From assembly GCA_022578605.1 (NCBI GenBank), contig MU394076.1:248001-312000 (forward strand): a stretch of DNA of 64,000 nucleotides, given 5' to 3'. This document shows, in pieces, positions 25,046 to 36,967 of this stretch. This DNA comes from Camillea tinctor. Lineage: Eukaryota > Ascomycota > Sordariomycetes > Xylariales > Xylariaceae. Positions within the stretch are counted from its first letter, which is position 1; each line of letters begins with the position of its first letter. A program made the position numbers and the translations under genes. The notes under the pieces are model-generated. The model was not told the origin of the DNA and did no database searches. It saw only the letters and a list, made by a program, of their open reading frames with translations.

Positions 25046-25455
25046 GTCTATGTAGTGTAGTGTGTAGAAGAATAGGAAGTAACTGGCACTACTACATATG
25101 GATAGATGGTATGGGCAGAGAGGTGTATGGATGGATAGGATGGATAAGGTGGATGAATACATAGATATTTCCCTCCAAAAGGCCCGCTCCAGCTGGAGTT
25201 CTGGCACTGGGTCTTGGGTCTACTTCTACTTCTGGGTCTGGGACAAGGTTGACGATCAGTCACCGAAAAGAGAACATACGTACCATCATGGGGAATGGTT
25301 TGTTATGACCTCAGATGAGGTCGACACCTCAACAAGTCCCCTTCTAATACCGTCGGTCGGGTTGCACGAAGCACAGTCACGCCCGGATCGCAATACTCTC
25401 ATGGGGGGTGGACAAGATGGACCGAAGTACGATTTCTATTCCACCTTGGTTAATC

Positions 25456-25471
25456 GGGGGGGGGGGGGGGG
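25456..25471. repeat. 16-base G homopolymer
   Basis: An uninterrupted G run in non-coding sequence. Its exact length is unreliable in assemblies. Confidence 0.9.
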
Positions 25472-28400
25472 TCAAATTATGGTGGGATGAGGCACCGCGG
25501 CGATTAGTGGGCGTGGAGGCGCGTAGGGTTACAGGATCGATCCGTGTCAAAGTCGGGGTTTGGGAGGGGAGGAGGGGATTATGTTGATTTCTACAGAATA
25601 TTCTTCTTGTTGCTGCTGTTGTTGGTGTTCTTGTAGTAGTTGTAGTTGCTGCCGCGAAGTAACAAAAGAAGAGTCGGGTTGGGTTAGGAAGATAGGTAGT
25701 AAGGTAGGGCAAAAGTGACTCTCGGTCGGCTAGTAAAGTAGATCGATTAGTCGATTGGTAGTGTAGTATGTAATATCTGAGTATTGTTTTCTGGTAATAC
25801 TGGTGGGTAGTGGTAGTGGTAGTGTTGGTGGTGGTGGAGAAGAGGAAGAGGGAGAGAAAGAAAAGAGACAAGAGAGATGGATGTAGAGGTTGAATGCAGG
25901 TTCGTTGTTGGGATACATACAGATAAGACCTAACCTATGTAGTTAGATAGTCAGATGAATGTAGATAAATAGATAAGTGAAAAAAGAGGAAGAAGAAGAA
26001 GAAGAAAAAAAGAAAGATGTATGGTCACGACGTCAAGGTTGGATTGGTAAAGATCATGGTCTCGTCAAACTTATCGCCTTGTCGCAATGGATCATAGTAG
26101 TAAAAAAAAAGTAATAGTAATAATAAGTAGTGATAGCAGTAGTAGTAGCAGCAGTAGCAGTAGTAGGAAAATAGTGGCAATGACAATGATAGTATGGTAT
26201 CTCTCTGTCTCTGTCTCTCTCTCTCTCCCAAATCCGTGATGGTGTAAAAACAGGCGAATGAGCAGCTTTCTTTGCAACCTCCAGTCAAGGTCGGTTATTT
26301 CATTATTGACAGTCGATTTGCCTCTCCCATTTGCATTAGCGCAATGAAACCCACCACTGTCCTTTCTTGGTTTTTTTTAAACTTAAAGTGCCCGAAGCGC
26401 CGCGCCCCCAAGACCCCTTCCACTCTTTCCCTAAAACTAAAGAAAAAGAAAAGAAAAAAAAAGCCCACCCCTGTCACGTGCTATAACTTGGTCAATACAG
26501 TGGGCTTAAGTGGCTCTCTGTACCGCTACAATAAGTTGGAAAGCACAATTCTTACCCTCTTATTTGGGCAGTGTGTCCGTCTGTGGGATCTAGACTGCCA
26601 GGATTGATTTCAGGTAGTATTGCATATACTATGTATATTAATGCTAGGTTCCATTCATGTTGCTACACTACATAACGAAACTACTTGACATACCTATCTA
26701 TTATAAACAAAAAAGGGGGGAAAAGGAAAAAAAAAAGAAAGAAAAGAAAAAGGAAAGGGAAAAAAAGAAGAAGAATGTAGCGCGTGTTGTCCATTATGTT
26801 GTTATGTCAGATAAATGCCTGCCTACTAAGGTCTATAGGTTAGGTACTTCACCTTGGACATGCTAACCAATTAACTACCTAGGTACCTAGGTAAGCAATG
26901 GCACAAATTGACGCGCTTATTTTAAGCATGGGACATTTGATAAAGATATTCTTAATGGTTGTACATGTGTAAAATGTTCCTCATCACATGTAGCGAAAGT
27001 GAAGTAACTAACTACTATGTACTAGTATGTTAAAATAGTGTACATATCAATGTACACATCAATGTACCTACACGTAACCTGGTAATCTACATGACTTGTA
27101 TTCTCTAAAAAAGCATCAAAGCTTTATTGGCACGGATAGATCCGAGTACAAAATGTAGGTATTGATGATCAATACATACCTACTTGACCAAAATTGAGAT
27201 GATAGTAAAGCATTATACAACGTTGTATTTGTACATAGGCTACATAGGTACCTATAAAACAAATACAAACTGAAACATGCTGGTATTTATTTTAGGGGAA
27301 AACCTGCTACTTCTTCCTACATACAACTAATTGCACAATAAGTGTGTACCTGCATACCCTACATCTACATGTATGGATGTGCTACTAATTTAGGAACTTA
27401 GCCTTAGCTTAGAAGATGGGTTGCATACGATTAGAAATAATTGATCACAGTGCCTTTTTCTGTCTCCCCTTCTTTTTTTTTCCTTTTTTTTTTCCCCTTT
27501 GACTTTGCACCTGACCTTTCTTTGTTCCATGTCCTACGCAAGCCTCCAACATCGTAAAAGTTAAAAGTCCGGACGAGTCGGGGTTTTCTCCCTCTCCTTG
27601 CTGCTCATCTTGTTTCTGTCTGGGTTTTGTACGAAACAAGACAGGGCATACATAGTGGACCTCTTTCTAGTGTAGTTGAACACAAAATAACCCCCTTAAC
27701 TTCCGCTGACTAGGATGTGCAATAATATGTATTCTAGGTTAGAGTAGTCCACGAGGCTGTATCCATTCTAGTATAGTATACCTATGCTTTCCCATAAAAG
27801 TACGGTAGATCGGGTATGATATTGCATAGATATCATCCAATCTCTAATGCGTTTCAAATCAGGGAGATGAATTAGTACAATTGCAACTACATACAGTTTA
27901 CGATCTGTGCTAGTTGTAGATGAATCTCTTAATGTAGATTTGATCAGCTGTCTACTTTTTATTTCTACTTACTACCAGACCCATCCCATTCATGGCTTGC
28001 AACAAATAAGTTGTATCTGCTTTTTCTTCGATCAAACCTATTCGAACGAATATATACATGCTTATCTACATAGGTACCTAGAAATGAAAAAAAAATTGAA
28101 GAGAAGCTGGCATTTACCTTAAAAAACGCATACGCATAAATGAGACTAACCACAACTTAGTTGTGAAATCGCTTCCTTGCCCTGCTCGGCTTGCATTGGT
28201 CCATGATAACTTGCAGCTCGGCACATAAAGGCGATCCAATTCTCTCCTTGGATATACCCCTGAATTGTCTTGTCCCCTTCTTCCCTTATGTATATATATA
28301 TACTTATATGGTGTGCTGTATAGAATTAGGCGGATCAGCGCCAACGAGCCAGGGAGCGGTAAGAACCCGACCCCTTCAATATATCCCCTCGTCTGTGCAC

Positions 28401-29574
28401 CATAGCACAGCATCGAGTAACGGCCAAGCAAGTATGTAGCTAGGTTTGATATGTAGGTTGGGTAGTTTGCACGTTGTCGCGTGGCGTTGGGGTTGTGCAA
28501 CCACTTGGGTTGTTTTGTTTTCTTTTCGAAGCCCAGTATAAGACAATCACTCAGTCATGTGTGCGCAAGAAAGATGGTCTTGTCGTCACCACATAGCAAC
28601 GCTTCTCCCAAAATAGGTCTGTAGGAGAGAGGTTTCGGAAGATGGAGGGGAGAGAATTACAGGAGGTTTAGGGATAATGGATCTTGGCACATCCAGACTG
28701 CCGGATCCACAGCAGGAGATACCTAGAAGAAGGCTTAGCTTACCCTGGGAGGTAAGGTAATGAAATAAGTTGCGATTCACGACTATATAGGTTATATGCA
28801 TCTTGCTGTCTAAGTGATTCCTTACCTAGTAGGTATTCATAAATAATAATAAAAACAAAATGAAGGAGAAAGACTACTCTTAGGGTCTACCACAACGACA
28901 GAGCCTACTTACTTACTAAGTGGTTTGCACCTAAAGATCGTTAAATGGGGTAATGACCAAGGTATATAAACCCACCTACCTATTTGGTATGACCTAGCTT
29001 ATGGTTTTTCTGGGAAGGGCTGCTGGAAATAATCACACCCAACGCACCGGAGTCCACAAGTATCCGGCGAAGTAGCCTCTCCCCCGGCGCGTGACCCCGG
29101 CGTGTGCCTGTCACCCCGCAAACTAGCTATGTAGATTCCGAAGCATGCTCGAGGATATACGACGTAGGCAGGCCAAACTTGCAAATGATCAACCGATCTT
29201 ACCTACCTGTGCCAGGGATATCCCTCTGCAACCACGATGCAGTCATCCGGTCCTTCACGAGAATCTTGAGATAACTCTGGGGAGTCCCTACTTCCGACTT
29301 GGAAGTGGGGTGCATGTCTTGGGCTTGCTGAAAAAGAAAGAATGACGGGAACATGGAAGACGACTTGCAGGCATGCATTGTTACTGTAGCGCGCGTCGTG
29401 ATATTGAGTGGCCGAACGCGCTATTGCTTGAGACCATGTCTGTGCTATTATTACCGGGCTCGGACCTCTGGATGCCGGTGATTATTATATCTTGTAACCA
29501 GTCCCGTCCATTTATTGTTATATTTCTCGTCGAGGATAATATCTCTAGGACATAGTCTTTTGTTGTTTCCCCTC

Positions 29575-31939
29575 ATGATGTATGCTCCCTCTACGCGCCC
29601 TCTCACCCTTGCTATCTGGTTCCTTGGCAGGGTTGGGTGGTCCCAGGCTCAGGATTGCTGGAGGGACACTTCGTGCTCCAACGTCCAGCCTGCTTTTTCT
29701 GGAGAATGGGATTCTAACAACTTTGCTCCCTCATCACGGATAGTCAGCCCATCGGCCGTTCTCGGCTTCGGTGATGGGGAGGAACTTGGTTCCTGGCCAA
29801 CACAGTTCGCTCTGGACGAGAGCCTTTCGAGTGTATATCTCGATTTCGGTCGTGAAGTTGGCGGTATCGTGACTATCGACTATGAAGTATCCTTTTCCAG
29901 TGGTGAGGGGTCCATCGGCCTAGCGTTCACTGAAGCCAAAAACTGGATCGGCCCAGTTTCCGACTCTAGCACCGGGGCTTTGAGCAGCCCTGATGGTGCG
30001 ATCTATGCTAACTTTTCCTCTGCTGGGGACTATACATACACCATGCCGGATGAGAATCTTCGTGGGGGGTTCCGTTATATGACATTATTTCTCCCTGGGG
30101 ACATTGCTTCTTCTTCTTCGGTCACAGTCCACAATATCACTCTAGAAATATCTTTCCAGCCTACATGGTCGGATCTTCGTGCTTACCAAGGATACTTTCA
30201 TAGCAACGACGATCTGCTGAATAAAATCTGGTACAGCGGGGCATATACCTTGCAGCTATGTGCGATCCACCCGTCCACCGGAAGGGATGTGAGCAATTTC
30301 TAGAAGACGAAAAACTTTCTCTGCTCCTTGTCTCTCCATCCTTCGCCTGTAGATCCTTCAATTCCATCGAGCAAATCACTAACTCTATCCTTTGGTAGTG
30401 GCCTGCTCCAGCTCAGGCATGGTCGAATACTGGAGATATTGGCCCAGGAGACACCATCAATACAGATGGCGCGAAGCGTGATAGAACGGTTTGGCCCGGT
30501 GATATGGGCGTGGCAGTTCCCGCAGCGTTCTACAGCACGGGAGATCTTGAGTCAGTCATTCAGATGTGAGGATGCTACGAGAGTTCTCCTGCTTACCATT
30601 GCTTAGGAGCGTGAAAAATGCATTGCAGGTGGTGTACAACGGGCAGGTTCGTATAATGCCATGCTGTGTTACATTTGGCTGGAGTGCTTACTGACTTTGA
30701 TTAGACATCTAGTGGGCTATTCCCTTTCTCAGGGCCTCCACTATCTGCGAAGGATAGTGATACGTACCACATGTAAGACTTCACACGTGCTTTGTGTTTT
30801 CATATCTCATACCGTGATTTAGGTGGAGTTTAATCGGAACCTATAACTACGCCCTGTACTCCGGCGATATCGCCTTTGTCCGTGATAATTGGTCGGGATA
30901 TGTCAAGGGAATGGATTTCCTTGCTGCGCAGTTCAACACATCCGCAGGTCTTATTGACATTACAGCCTACCCGAATGATTGGGGTCGCTTCAATTCTAGC
31001 CATATGCTGGCCTCGGCCCAGATGCTAGCCTATCACACATTCAACACCGGTGCCACGCTCGCAGACTGGGTAGATGATGAGACTGGTTCAAAAGCAGACT
31101 GGCTTGATGCTGCTGCGAGACTTCAGGAGGCTATCCTAGACAACTTTTGGGACGAGGGGGTTGGCGCCTTCAAAGACAACCTGTGGGAATGGGACAATGG
31201 AATACATCCGCAAGATGGTAATGCGTTGGCTGTGTTCTTCGGGGTTGTCAATGCTTCATCGGACCAAGCCCAGAGCATATCATCTTATCTGACAGATAAC
31301 TGGACCCCAATCGGAGCCGAGAGCCCAGAGCTCCCGGGAGAAGTTTCACCATTTATCTCCTCGTTTGAGATCCAGTCCCACCTCATTGCTGGACAAGCAC
31401 AGCGTGCTCTCGACTTGATTCGTACGAGCTGGGGTTGGTATCTGAATAATGCCAATGGCACGCAGTCCACCATGATCGAGGGCTATCTCACGGATGGGAC
31501 CTTTGGTTACCGGCATGACGCCGGGTACGAGGAAGTGTATTCGTACACTTCGCATGCTCATGGATGGGCCACAGGACCAGTCACAGCGTTGACGGAATAC
31601 ATCCTTGGTCTTAGTGTAACAGGTCAAGCCGGGTCTACTTGGCAACTAGCGCCTCAGTTCGGAGATCTGACAGAGGTGCAAGGTGGCTTTACAACGTCCC
31701 TCGGAAAGTTCTCTGCTAGCTGGAGCGTGAATGGCGATGGATCCTACGTGGTGTCATATGACGTCCCAGCTGACTCAACAGGTGAATTGATATTGCCGTA
31801 CCCAAACGACGGCAATGTGCAGATGACGATGGATGGACAACAGCTCACGCTCCCGGATCTGGTCCAGGGGAGTGGTGGAAGGCAACTGTACGTGATTAGT
31901 GCCGAGGGTGGCCAGCACCGCATTGAGATGAATCATTAG
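29575..31939 (+). CDS. Secreted alpha-L-rhamnosidase-like glycoside hydrolase (GH78 / six-hairpin)
   Basis: Five exons: 29575-30288, 30399-30550, 30607-30646, 30705-30772 and 30823-31939, encoding 696 residues. All introns are GT..AG and the frame is kept throughout. The N-terminus (MMYAPSTRPLTLAIWFLG, then SQAQDC) is a secretion signal. Residues 40-235 are beta-rich. The helical barrel region begins with DGAKRDRTVWPGDMGVAVP, spliced on to STGDLESVKNALQVVYNGQ. Later motifs are YPNDWGRFNSSHMLAS, TMIEGYLTDGTFGYRH and YTSHAHGWATGPV. Aligned with the GH78 acid-residue cluster D-C-P-Q-R-E-R-L-G-W-T-G-D, the protein has D261, D266 and D273. Substrate is unproven; plant rhamnosides or pectin side chains fit the family. 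The second donor (GTCAGT at 30551) was chosen because it restores DLESVKNAL. The start at 29575 is preferred over 29515 because it gives a clean signal peptide. Confidence 0.85.
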
Positions 31940-33107
31940 ATGGAGATGCTCGGGGTCACCAGGATTAGCCAACGTGCTTCGAGTTGACTATAGAGCGGTG
32001 CGTAGCATTGAACATGTTTAGCTTGCTGTTGCAAGAGACATACCTATCTAGTAAAGAATAGTTATCGCTAGAATTGACTAATGATGAATGATCCTTGAGA
32101 AGGTTGTCCTTCTCATGAGTCACGATGAGGACTTATTAGAAGCGGTACGGAGCACCGGATTGTGATACACCAATTAGTATCATCAGTTATTAGTTATGCA
32201 TGGAGGATGGTGAGTCAGGTAGAGATACCTAGGATTAGGCAATATCTAGGTAGCATCTAAATCAGGAGTGTCCTAACCTAGGGTTACATACTGACTAGAT
32301 AGGTAGGTAGGCACATAAGGTATAAGATATAGGTAGTGAGAAGAAGTGGAATGCTATTGAAGACTTATGGATATATAAATATAAGAAGTAAGTACCTAGT
32401 GGTAACTTGCTTATACTTCGGGAAGTGGTCATTTTAAGTTTCTAGCCCATATATATTGAAGAGGGGAACCTAGTTAAATATCGGATATCGAATACTTATC
32501 GATACTTATCGAATCTCAAAGAGACCTATGTTTCCTTGGCAGTCACATCATTGGATGTTAGGTCGAGATCTGCACATATACATCTAAACCCATGCCGCAG
32601 ATCAGGTGACCGCGACGTGTTCTCGCGTTTTTAAGGTTATTTAATTGCAAAAACGGGAAAACGCGTCTTAATTACGTCGGGTCAACAAGTCTCAACCCGC
32701 TTTTTATTCACTGATGTCAGTGTAAGTTCGCGCCTAGGCAACTAACAACGCGGCAGAAAAGAACCTTGGAAGGCTTTCTTGTACCATTCACCGCGCCTGA
32801 CTTTTTTTTTGACTTTTTTTTTTCACTTTATTCTGTTAGCACATACCTAATTATCTCCCCTGCCCACCTAACAACTAACCTAAGAACTTACACAACTTGA
32901 ACATCCCAACACCAGAAACAGGTTGTTTTGTCCAACTCACTCGTTTCACTGTGAACAATTCCTCGCCATCTCACGACCTCACGACCTCACGACTTCCTTC
33001 CCCTCTTTTGAACTTTTCTTTTTGTCATGCCTTTTCCCTCCCGATCAGCATAAAGTGATTTACATGACATAACCGTAATCTCAGGGCTTTTCAAGACTTC
33101 TCTTGCT
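31940..33107. other. Spacer upstream of the RTT107-like gene
   Basis: Left part: AT-rich 3' flank of the glycosidase with TAGGTAGG motifs near 32290-32320. Right part: the promoter, containing CGCG-core sites (32623-32734), pyrimidine/T runs at 32800-32835 and a triplicated CACGACCT at about 32974-32993. No gene. Confidence 0.6.
32623..32734 (+). promoter_or_regulatory. Cluster of MCB/E2F-like sites upstream of the BRCT gene
   Basis: Three CGCG-core elements occur within 112 bases: TCGCGTTT at 32623-32630, ACGCGT at 32661-32666 and TTCGCGCC at 32727-32734. They lie about 370-490 bases before the start of an Rtt107-type replication-repair gene. ACGCGT is the MluI cell-cycle box bound by the Mbp1-Swi6 complex in fungi, so G1/S expression is a reasonable inference. 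Binding is not shown by sequence alone. Confidence 0.4.
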
Positions 33108-35907
33108 ATGGCGGACAAGGAAGAACCATCTAGGCTTTTTGGCCTTTGCGCGTTCACTTTCGTTCCAAATAACGAGTTGACTGAGAATCTCATTACAGAG
33201 GTATGTATATATATTGTTCCATCCTGCATTGCTGTTCTCGATATCGGTCCTAGGCAAGGGTATTCTAGACACTAACAGTCCGAAGTTGGCAAACAGCATT
33301 GTCAAATATGGCGGCCAGGTCTTTCAACGGAAGCGCGATGGTTCTCTACCACTATCCCAAGTCACCCATATCATCTCCAACACAATTGACTTTCCCGAAT
33401 ATACTGAAGCCACAGCTATGATGATACCTGTTGTCAGGTCTAAATGGATATCGGCATCGCTGGCAAAAGGGAAACAGGTGCAGATACGACCATTTACACC
33501 AGATCCCCGTATGATATTTTCTGATGTAATGCTATCCTGTGGAGATATACCCCCCACCGACAAAGAAGCTATCATCGGCGCAACTATGGCCATGGGGGGA
33601 ATGGATTCAGAGAACGTTACTAAGCTCACCACCCATATCTGTGCACTTACAATGGACCATCCAAAGTGTCAATTGTCCTTATTGAAGAAGACTGGTTGTA
33701 AAATAGTGCTCCCACATTGGTAAGCATACATGGATGGACCATCGGAGCAGGATAATATTAATTGACGCCGATCTGTGGCTAGGTTTGACGATTGTTTCAA
33801 GCTCGGGAAGAGAATCGATGAAGGCCCCTACCTACTACCCAACCCCGAAATCCTCCGTGTGCGACCAGAAGACAATATAGAGCCACCATCAAGCGCACAT
33901 CTCGAGGGTGCCACATCAGCTCGGCCTGACTACCTCCCTGCTCCGCCAGACACAGAGTCTCGTCCTACCCTAACTGTCTTCAATGGCAAGAAGATTATGC
34001 TATCTGCGGACCTTGCCATTAGGGATCGATTAAAGGGCATTATCTTGGACCTGATTACCAGCGGAGGTGGCGAGTTGACTGGAAATGTCGACGAGTGCGA
34101 TTGGTTTGTGTGTCAATATCGGGATGGTTCAGAGTATATTCGCGCCTCGCATCTTGGAAAGTCGGTAGGGAACCTATCCTGGCTATTTTATCTCATCACG
34201 CACAACGCTTGGACATCCCCCCTTCGACGGCTCCTCCATTACCCCATACCGCGCGACGGGATCCCTGGATTCAAAGATCTCAGAATTACGGTATCGAATT
34301 ACGGAGGCGAGGCCCGGATATACCTCGAAAACCTGATCACTGCTATCGGAGCCACTTACACAAAGACAATGAAGGCCGACAATACCCATCTGATTACAGC
34401 CCGGGATAATAGTGAGAAGTGCGAGGCTGCTAGGGACTGGAATATAAATATGGTCAATCATCTCTGGATTGAAGAGAGTTACGCCAAGTGCGAGATGCAG
34501 AGCATGACGACCGGCAAATACGTCCACTTCCCTCCGCGCACAAATTTAGGTGAAGTCATCGGTCAGACGTTTTTCGATGAGTCAAGACTTCAAGCTTTGT
34601 ATTATCCTGGCGGCCCAGAGAAGCCTACTGCTGCATCGATACGGAAGCGGAAGGCCTTGGAGATGACTGATGAGAACTCATTTGCTGGGGGTCCTGCCGA
34701 GGGGGTTGTTATCGGGCGACAAGCACATAAGGATTTTGATGTAATGAAGGACACAGATGTGGAATATGCCGAGAAGACGACGGAGGCTTTTGGAGTACCC
34801 GCTCCACAGAAGCGTCGGGCAAACCAAGCCCAGTTTACGACTCCTGCGCGTGCTCGACATGTCCGTACAGGCAAGGAAAATGAGACGCCCTCAACTGTTT
34901 CGTCGTCGGGCCGAAGTGCCAAGGACAAGGCATTAGGGAGATTATCAGACCTTGCCTCCGATATTGCTCTATATGAGAAAGAAAAGAAGCGCGGGTTGAA
35001 AGACGGCCACGGCCCATGGGGCGGGAAACGAGCTGCCGATTTCATCGACCGTGAACATCTAAACCGCCGCAGTGTTTCCAGTCCGACCGCCGCCGAAGAG
35101 AATGACCAGGAATCAAAACTTGAAAAGCGTCCGGCGAAGAAAGCACGGCAGTCGCTTCCAGACATCGAGACGAGGGTCATTCTCACTGGCTTCAAACGAT
35201 GGGTTAATGATAAGAACAAGGAAGATGCTGACCGGGTATGTTAATTACGAATGATCCTTGTCCGATTCTTTACTAACGTCTCTTGATAGAAAAAACTGCG
35301 TGAACTAGGTATTGCTGTTGTCTTAGATGGCCAACCCTGTGATTACCTTGTTGCCCCCCAGCTAGTACGGACAGTCAAGTTTCTTCGCAACCTGTCGAAA
35401 GGCGCTCTTGTCCTGTCCTCAACCTGGATCGAGGATTGCCTAGACACAAAGCAGGTTCCAAACCCCGAGGATTACATCCTCAAGGATAAGGAGAATGAGA
35501 AGAAGTTCGGACTAAAGCTTGAGAACTCGGTTCGAAAAGCCCGCGAAAACAAGGGCAAGCTCTTGTGGAATATACCAATCTATTGTACATCGAGTATCAA
35601 GAACGGCACCGACAGCTACCAGGCCATAGCTGAGGCCAACGGCGCTCTTTTCATGGTGTACGCGGCCAGAAGTGGAATCACCATCAAACCTACCAAGCCG
35701 GAAGAAGATGAGGGAGGGCCCGAGCCGGTATATCTCCTCAGCACGGCAACACCCGAAGAGAAGAAGTTGTGGAAGAAGTTTGAGGATATGGCACGCAGAG
35801 GGAACATGGAGCCGCGCGTCGTTGCCTCGGATTGGTTATTAGACGTGGTCATGAAGCAGGAAGTGAGCTTCGACAAGAAGTACTTGGTGACAAACTTCTT
35901 CAGCTAG
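33108..35907 (+). CDS. RTT107: Multi-BRCT DNA-damage scaffold, Rtt107/Brc1 family
   Basis: Four exons: 33108-33200, about 33259-33719, 33783-35235 and 35290-35907; about 874 residues. Rtt107/Brc1 proteins use tandem BRCT domains to bind phosphorylated H2A and the Slx4 and Smc5/6 partners at stalled forks. Seen: N-terminal BRCT units (FGLCAFTFVPNNELTENL; VRSKWISASLAKGKQ; THICALTMDHPKCQ, then KIVLPHWFDDCFKLG, joined across the second intron); a middle pair (VFNGKKIMLSADLAIRDR; DLRITVSNYGGEARIYLENL, then NMVNHLWIEESYAKC); a basic disordered linker (about 500-660); and a C-terminal pair (SSTWIEDCLDTKQVP; VASDWLLDVVMKQEVSF). The Trp residues of BRCT helix 3 are intact. The first intron is ambiguous: GTATGT at 33201 with an AAG acceptor at 33258, or GTATAT at 33205 with a CTAG acceptor at 33253; both keep the frame. 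Confidence 0.87.
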
Positions 35908-36241
35908 AAGAAAAGTCCCTATCCTTCTCATTGCTCATTTACATATCCCAACACATTAGCATTGCATTGGGTCTCGGCGTGGCGTCCGGTTTTTGTGTGA
36001 ATTAATGGTGGTTGTTCACATACCTCCCGGATTCGGGGAGGCATGTTGTTAGTAAAGGGGAGGTCAGGGTTGGGGCTGTAACTCTCGGTTACTAGCAACT
36101 GTTTGATTCTTGTAGTAGTTCCATCCATTTCGTTTTATATGATATATCCTCCGCCATTGTTTTTTGACGAAGGAAAGAGATGGAGAAGTCAAGGTTATGG
36201 CCAGAAAATAAATAAATAAAAAAGATAAAAGAAAACTTTCT
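35908..36241. other. Convergent spacer, RTT107-like / VPS25
   Basis: A 334-base spacer between converging genes. It holds both 3' flanks, with an AAATAAATAAAT run near 36208-36221 just beyond the VPS25 stop. No gene is visible. Confidence 0.6.
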
Positions 36242-36967
36242 TCAGAAGAATTTGACTCCTTGCTGATCCTCCTGACCGAAAATCTGTGCCTTGCCGCGCT
36301 TAACCAGGACTTGCAGAGCCTTCTGCAGGATATCCGGGTCGAGCCCGTAGAACTCGGTGCCCCGCGTGTCCTCGCCCTCCGTGAGCTCGTACAGCGTCAG
36401 CACCGTGTTCTTCTGCGCCGTCTCCTCCACCCAAGCCTCGACGAGCCCGGCCCACTCCTCCGGCGTCTTCCAGTACACCCACACCACATCCCCCTGTCCT
36501 TCACCAGCACTAGCTCCTCCCCCTCCGCCGCCTCCCCCTTCCTCCCCTCCACTGGTTATGCCCCCCACTAGACCCCCCAGCCCGCCACCGCTGCTGCTGC
36601 TGCTCCCGCTGTTCACGTACTCGGCCCGCCCCTCCTTGCGCATGTGGTCTATTATCTCGCGCGCGTCGGCGGCGCCCAGGCGCCGGTTCAGGCGCCGGTT
36701 GTAGAAGAGCTGCTCGTGCTCGCTGCCGCTGAGGGACAGCGAGAGCTTGTAGATCCGGTGGTGCCGGCAGTACGACAGGATCAGCGCGGTCCACTTCTCC
36801 AGCTGGCTGTGCCGCGTTATGAGGTTGGTCTGCCGCGTGAAGAAGGGCGGGAAGTGGTATTCACGCGGGAACTCGAAGGTGCCCCCTGTTGTCGTGGTGG
36901 TGGTGACGGTGGATGATAATGGGTCCGGGGGGAGGGAGGTGTTGGAGGTGGTTGGAGTTGATGTCAT
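36242..36967 (-). CDS. VPS25: ESCRT-II subunit Vps25
   Basis: Single exon, 241 residues. Vps25 is the ESCRT-II subunit, present in two copies, that recruits ESCRT-III Vps20 during sorting of ubiquitinated cargo into multivesicular bodies. Seen: the N-terminal PPFF motif (FPREYHFPPFFTRQ, about residues 33-46) that docks on Vps22/Vps36; the first winged helix (QLEKWTALILSYCRHHRIYKL, about 56-115); and the second winged helix (VVWVYWKTPEEWAGLVEAWV to the end at GVKFF). A Ser/Gly-rich low-complexity loop of about 45 residues (about 118-160) lies between the two winged helices and is longer than in yeast. The N-terminal Thr-rich stretch also looks disordered. The gene is G/C-rich at third positions, producing long spurious frames on the other strand. 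Confidence 0.93.
   Translation of the reverse strand: MTSTPTTSNTSLPPDPLSSTVTTTTTTGGTFEFPREYHFPPFFTRQTNLITRHSQLEKWTALILSYCRHHRIYKLSLSLSGSEHEQLFYNRRLNRRLGAADAREIIDHMRKEGRAEYVNSGSSSSSGGGLGGLVGGITSGGEEGGGGGGGGASAGEGQGDVVWVYWKTPEEWAGLVEAWVEETAQKNTVLTLYELTEGEDTRGTEFYGLDPDILQKALQVLVKRGKAQIFGQEDQQGVKFF

Larger units (their letters stand above)
24795..29574. other. Long gene-free region between ZDS1-like and GH78-like genes
   Basis: No supported gene in about 4.8 kb. The left part is probably the leader and a possible first intron of the Zds1-type gene. It contains the GT/GGTG/GGAT/GAAT minisatellite at 24948-25045, a 16-base G run at 25456-25471, and AGT/AGC-rich and TCTCTG-rich patches at 26100-26230. 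From 26600 on it is AT-rich with many TACCTAGGTA-type motifs (for example 26877-26893 and 28068-28080). The last 400 bases should hold the glycosidase promoter. Confidence 0.55.
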
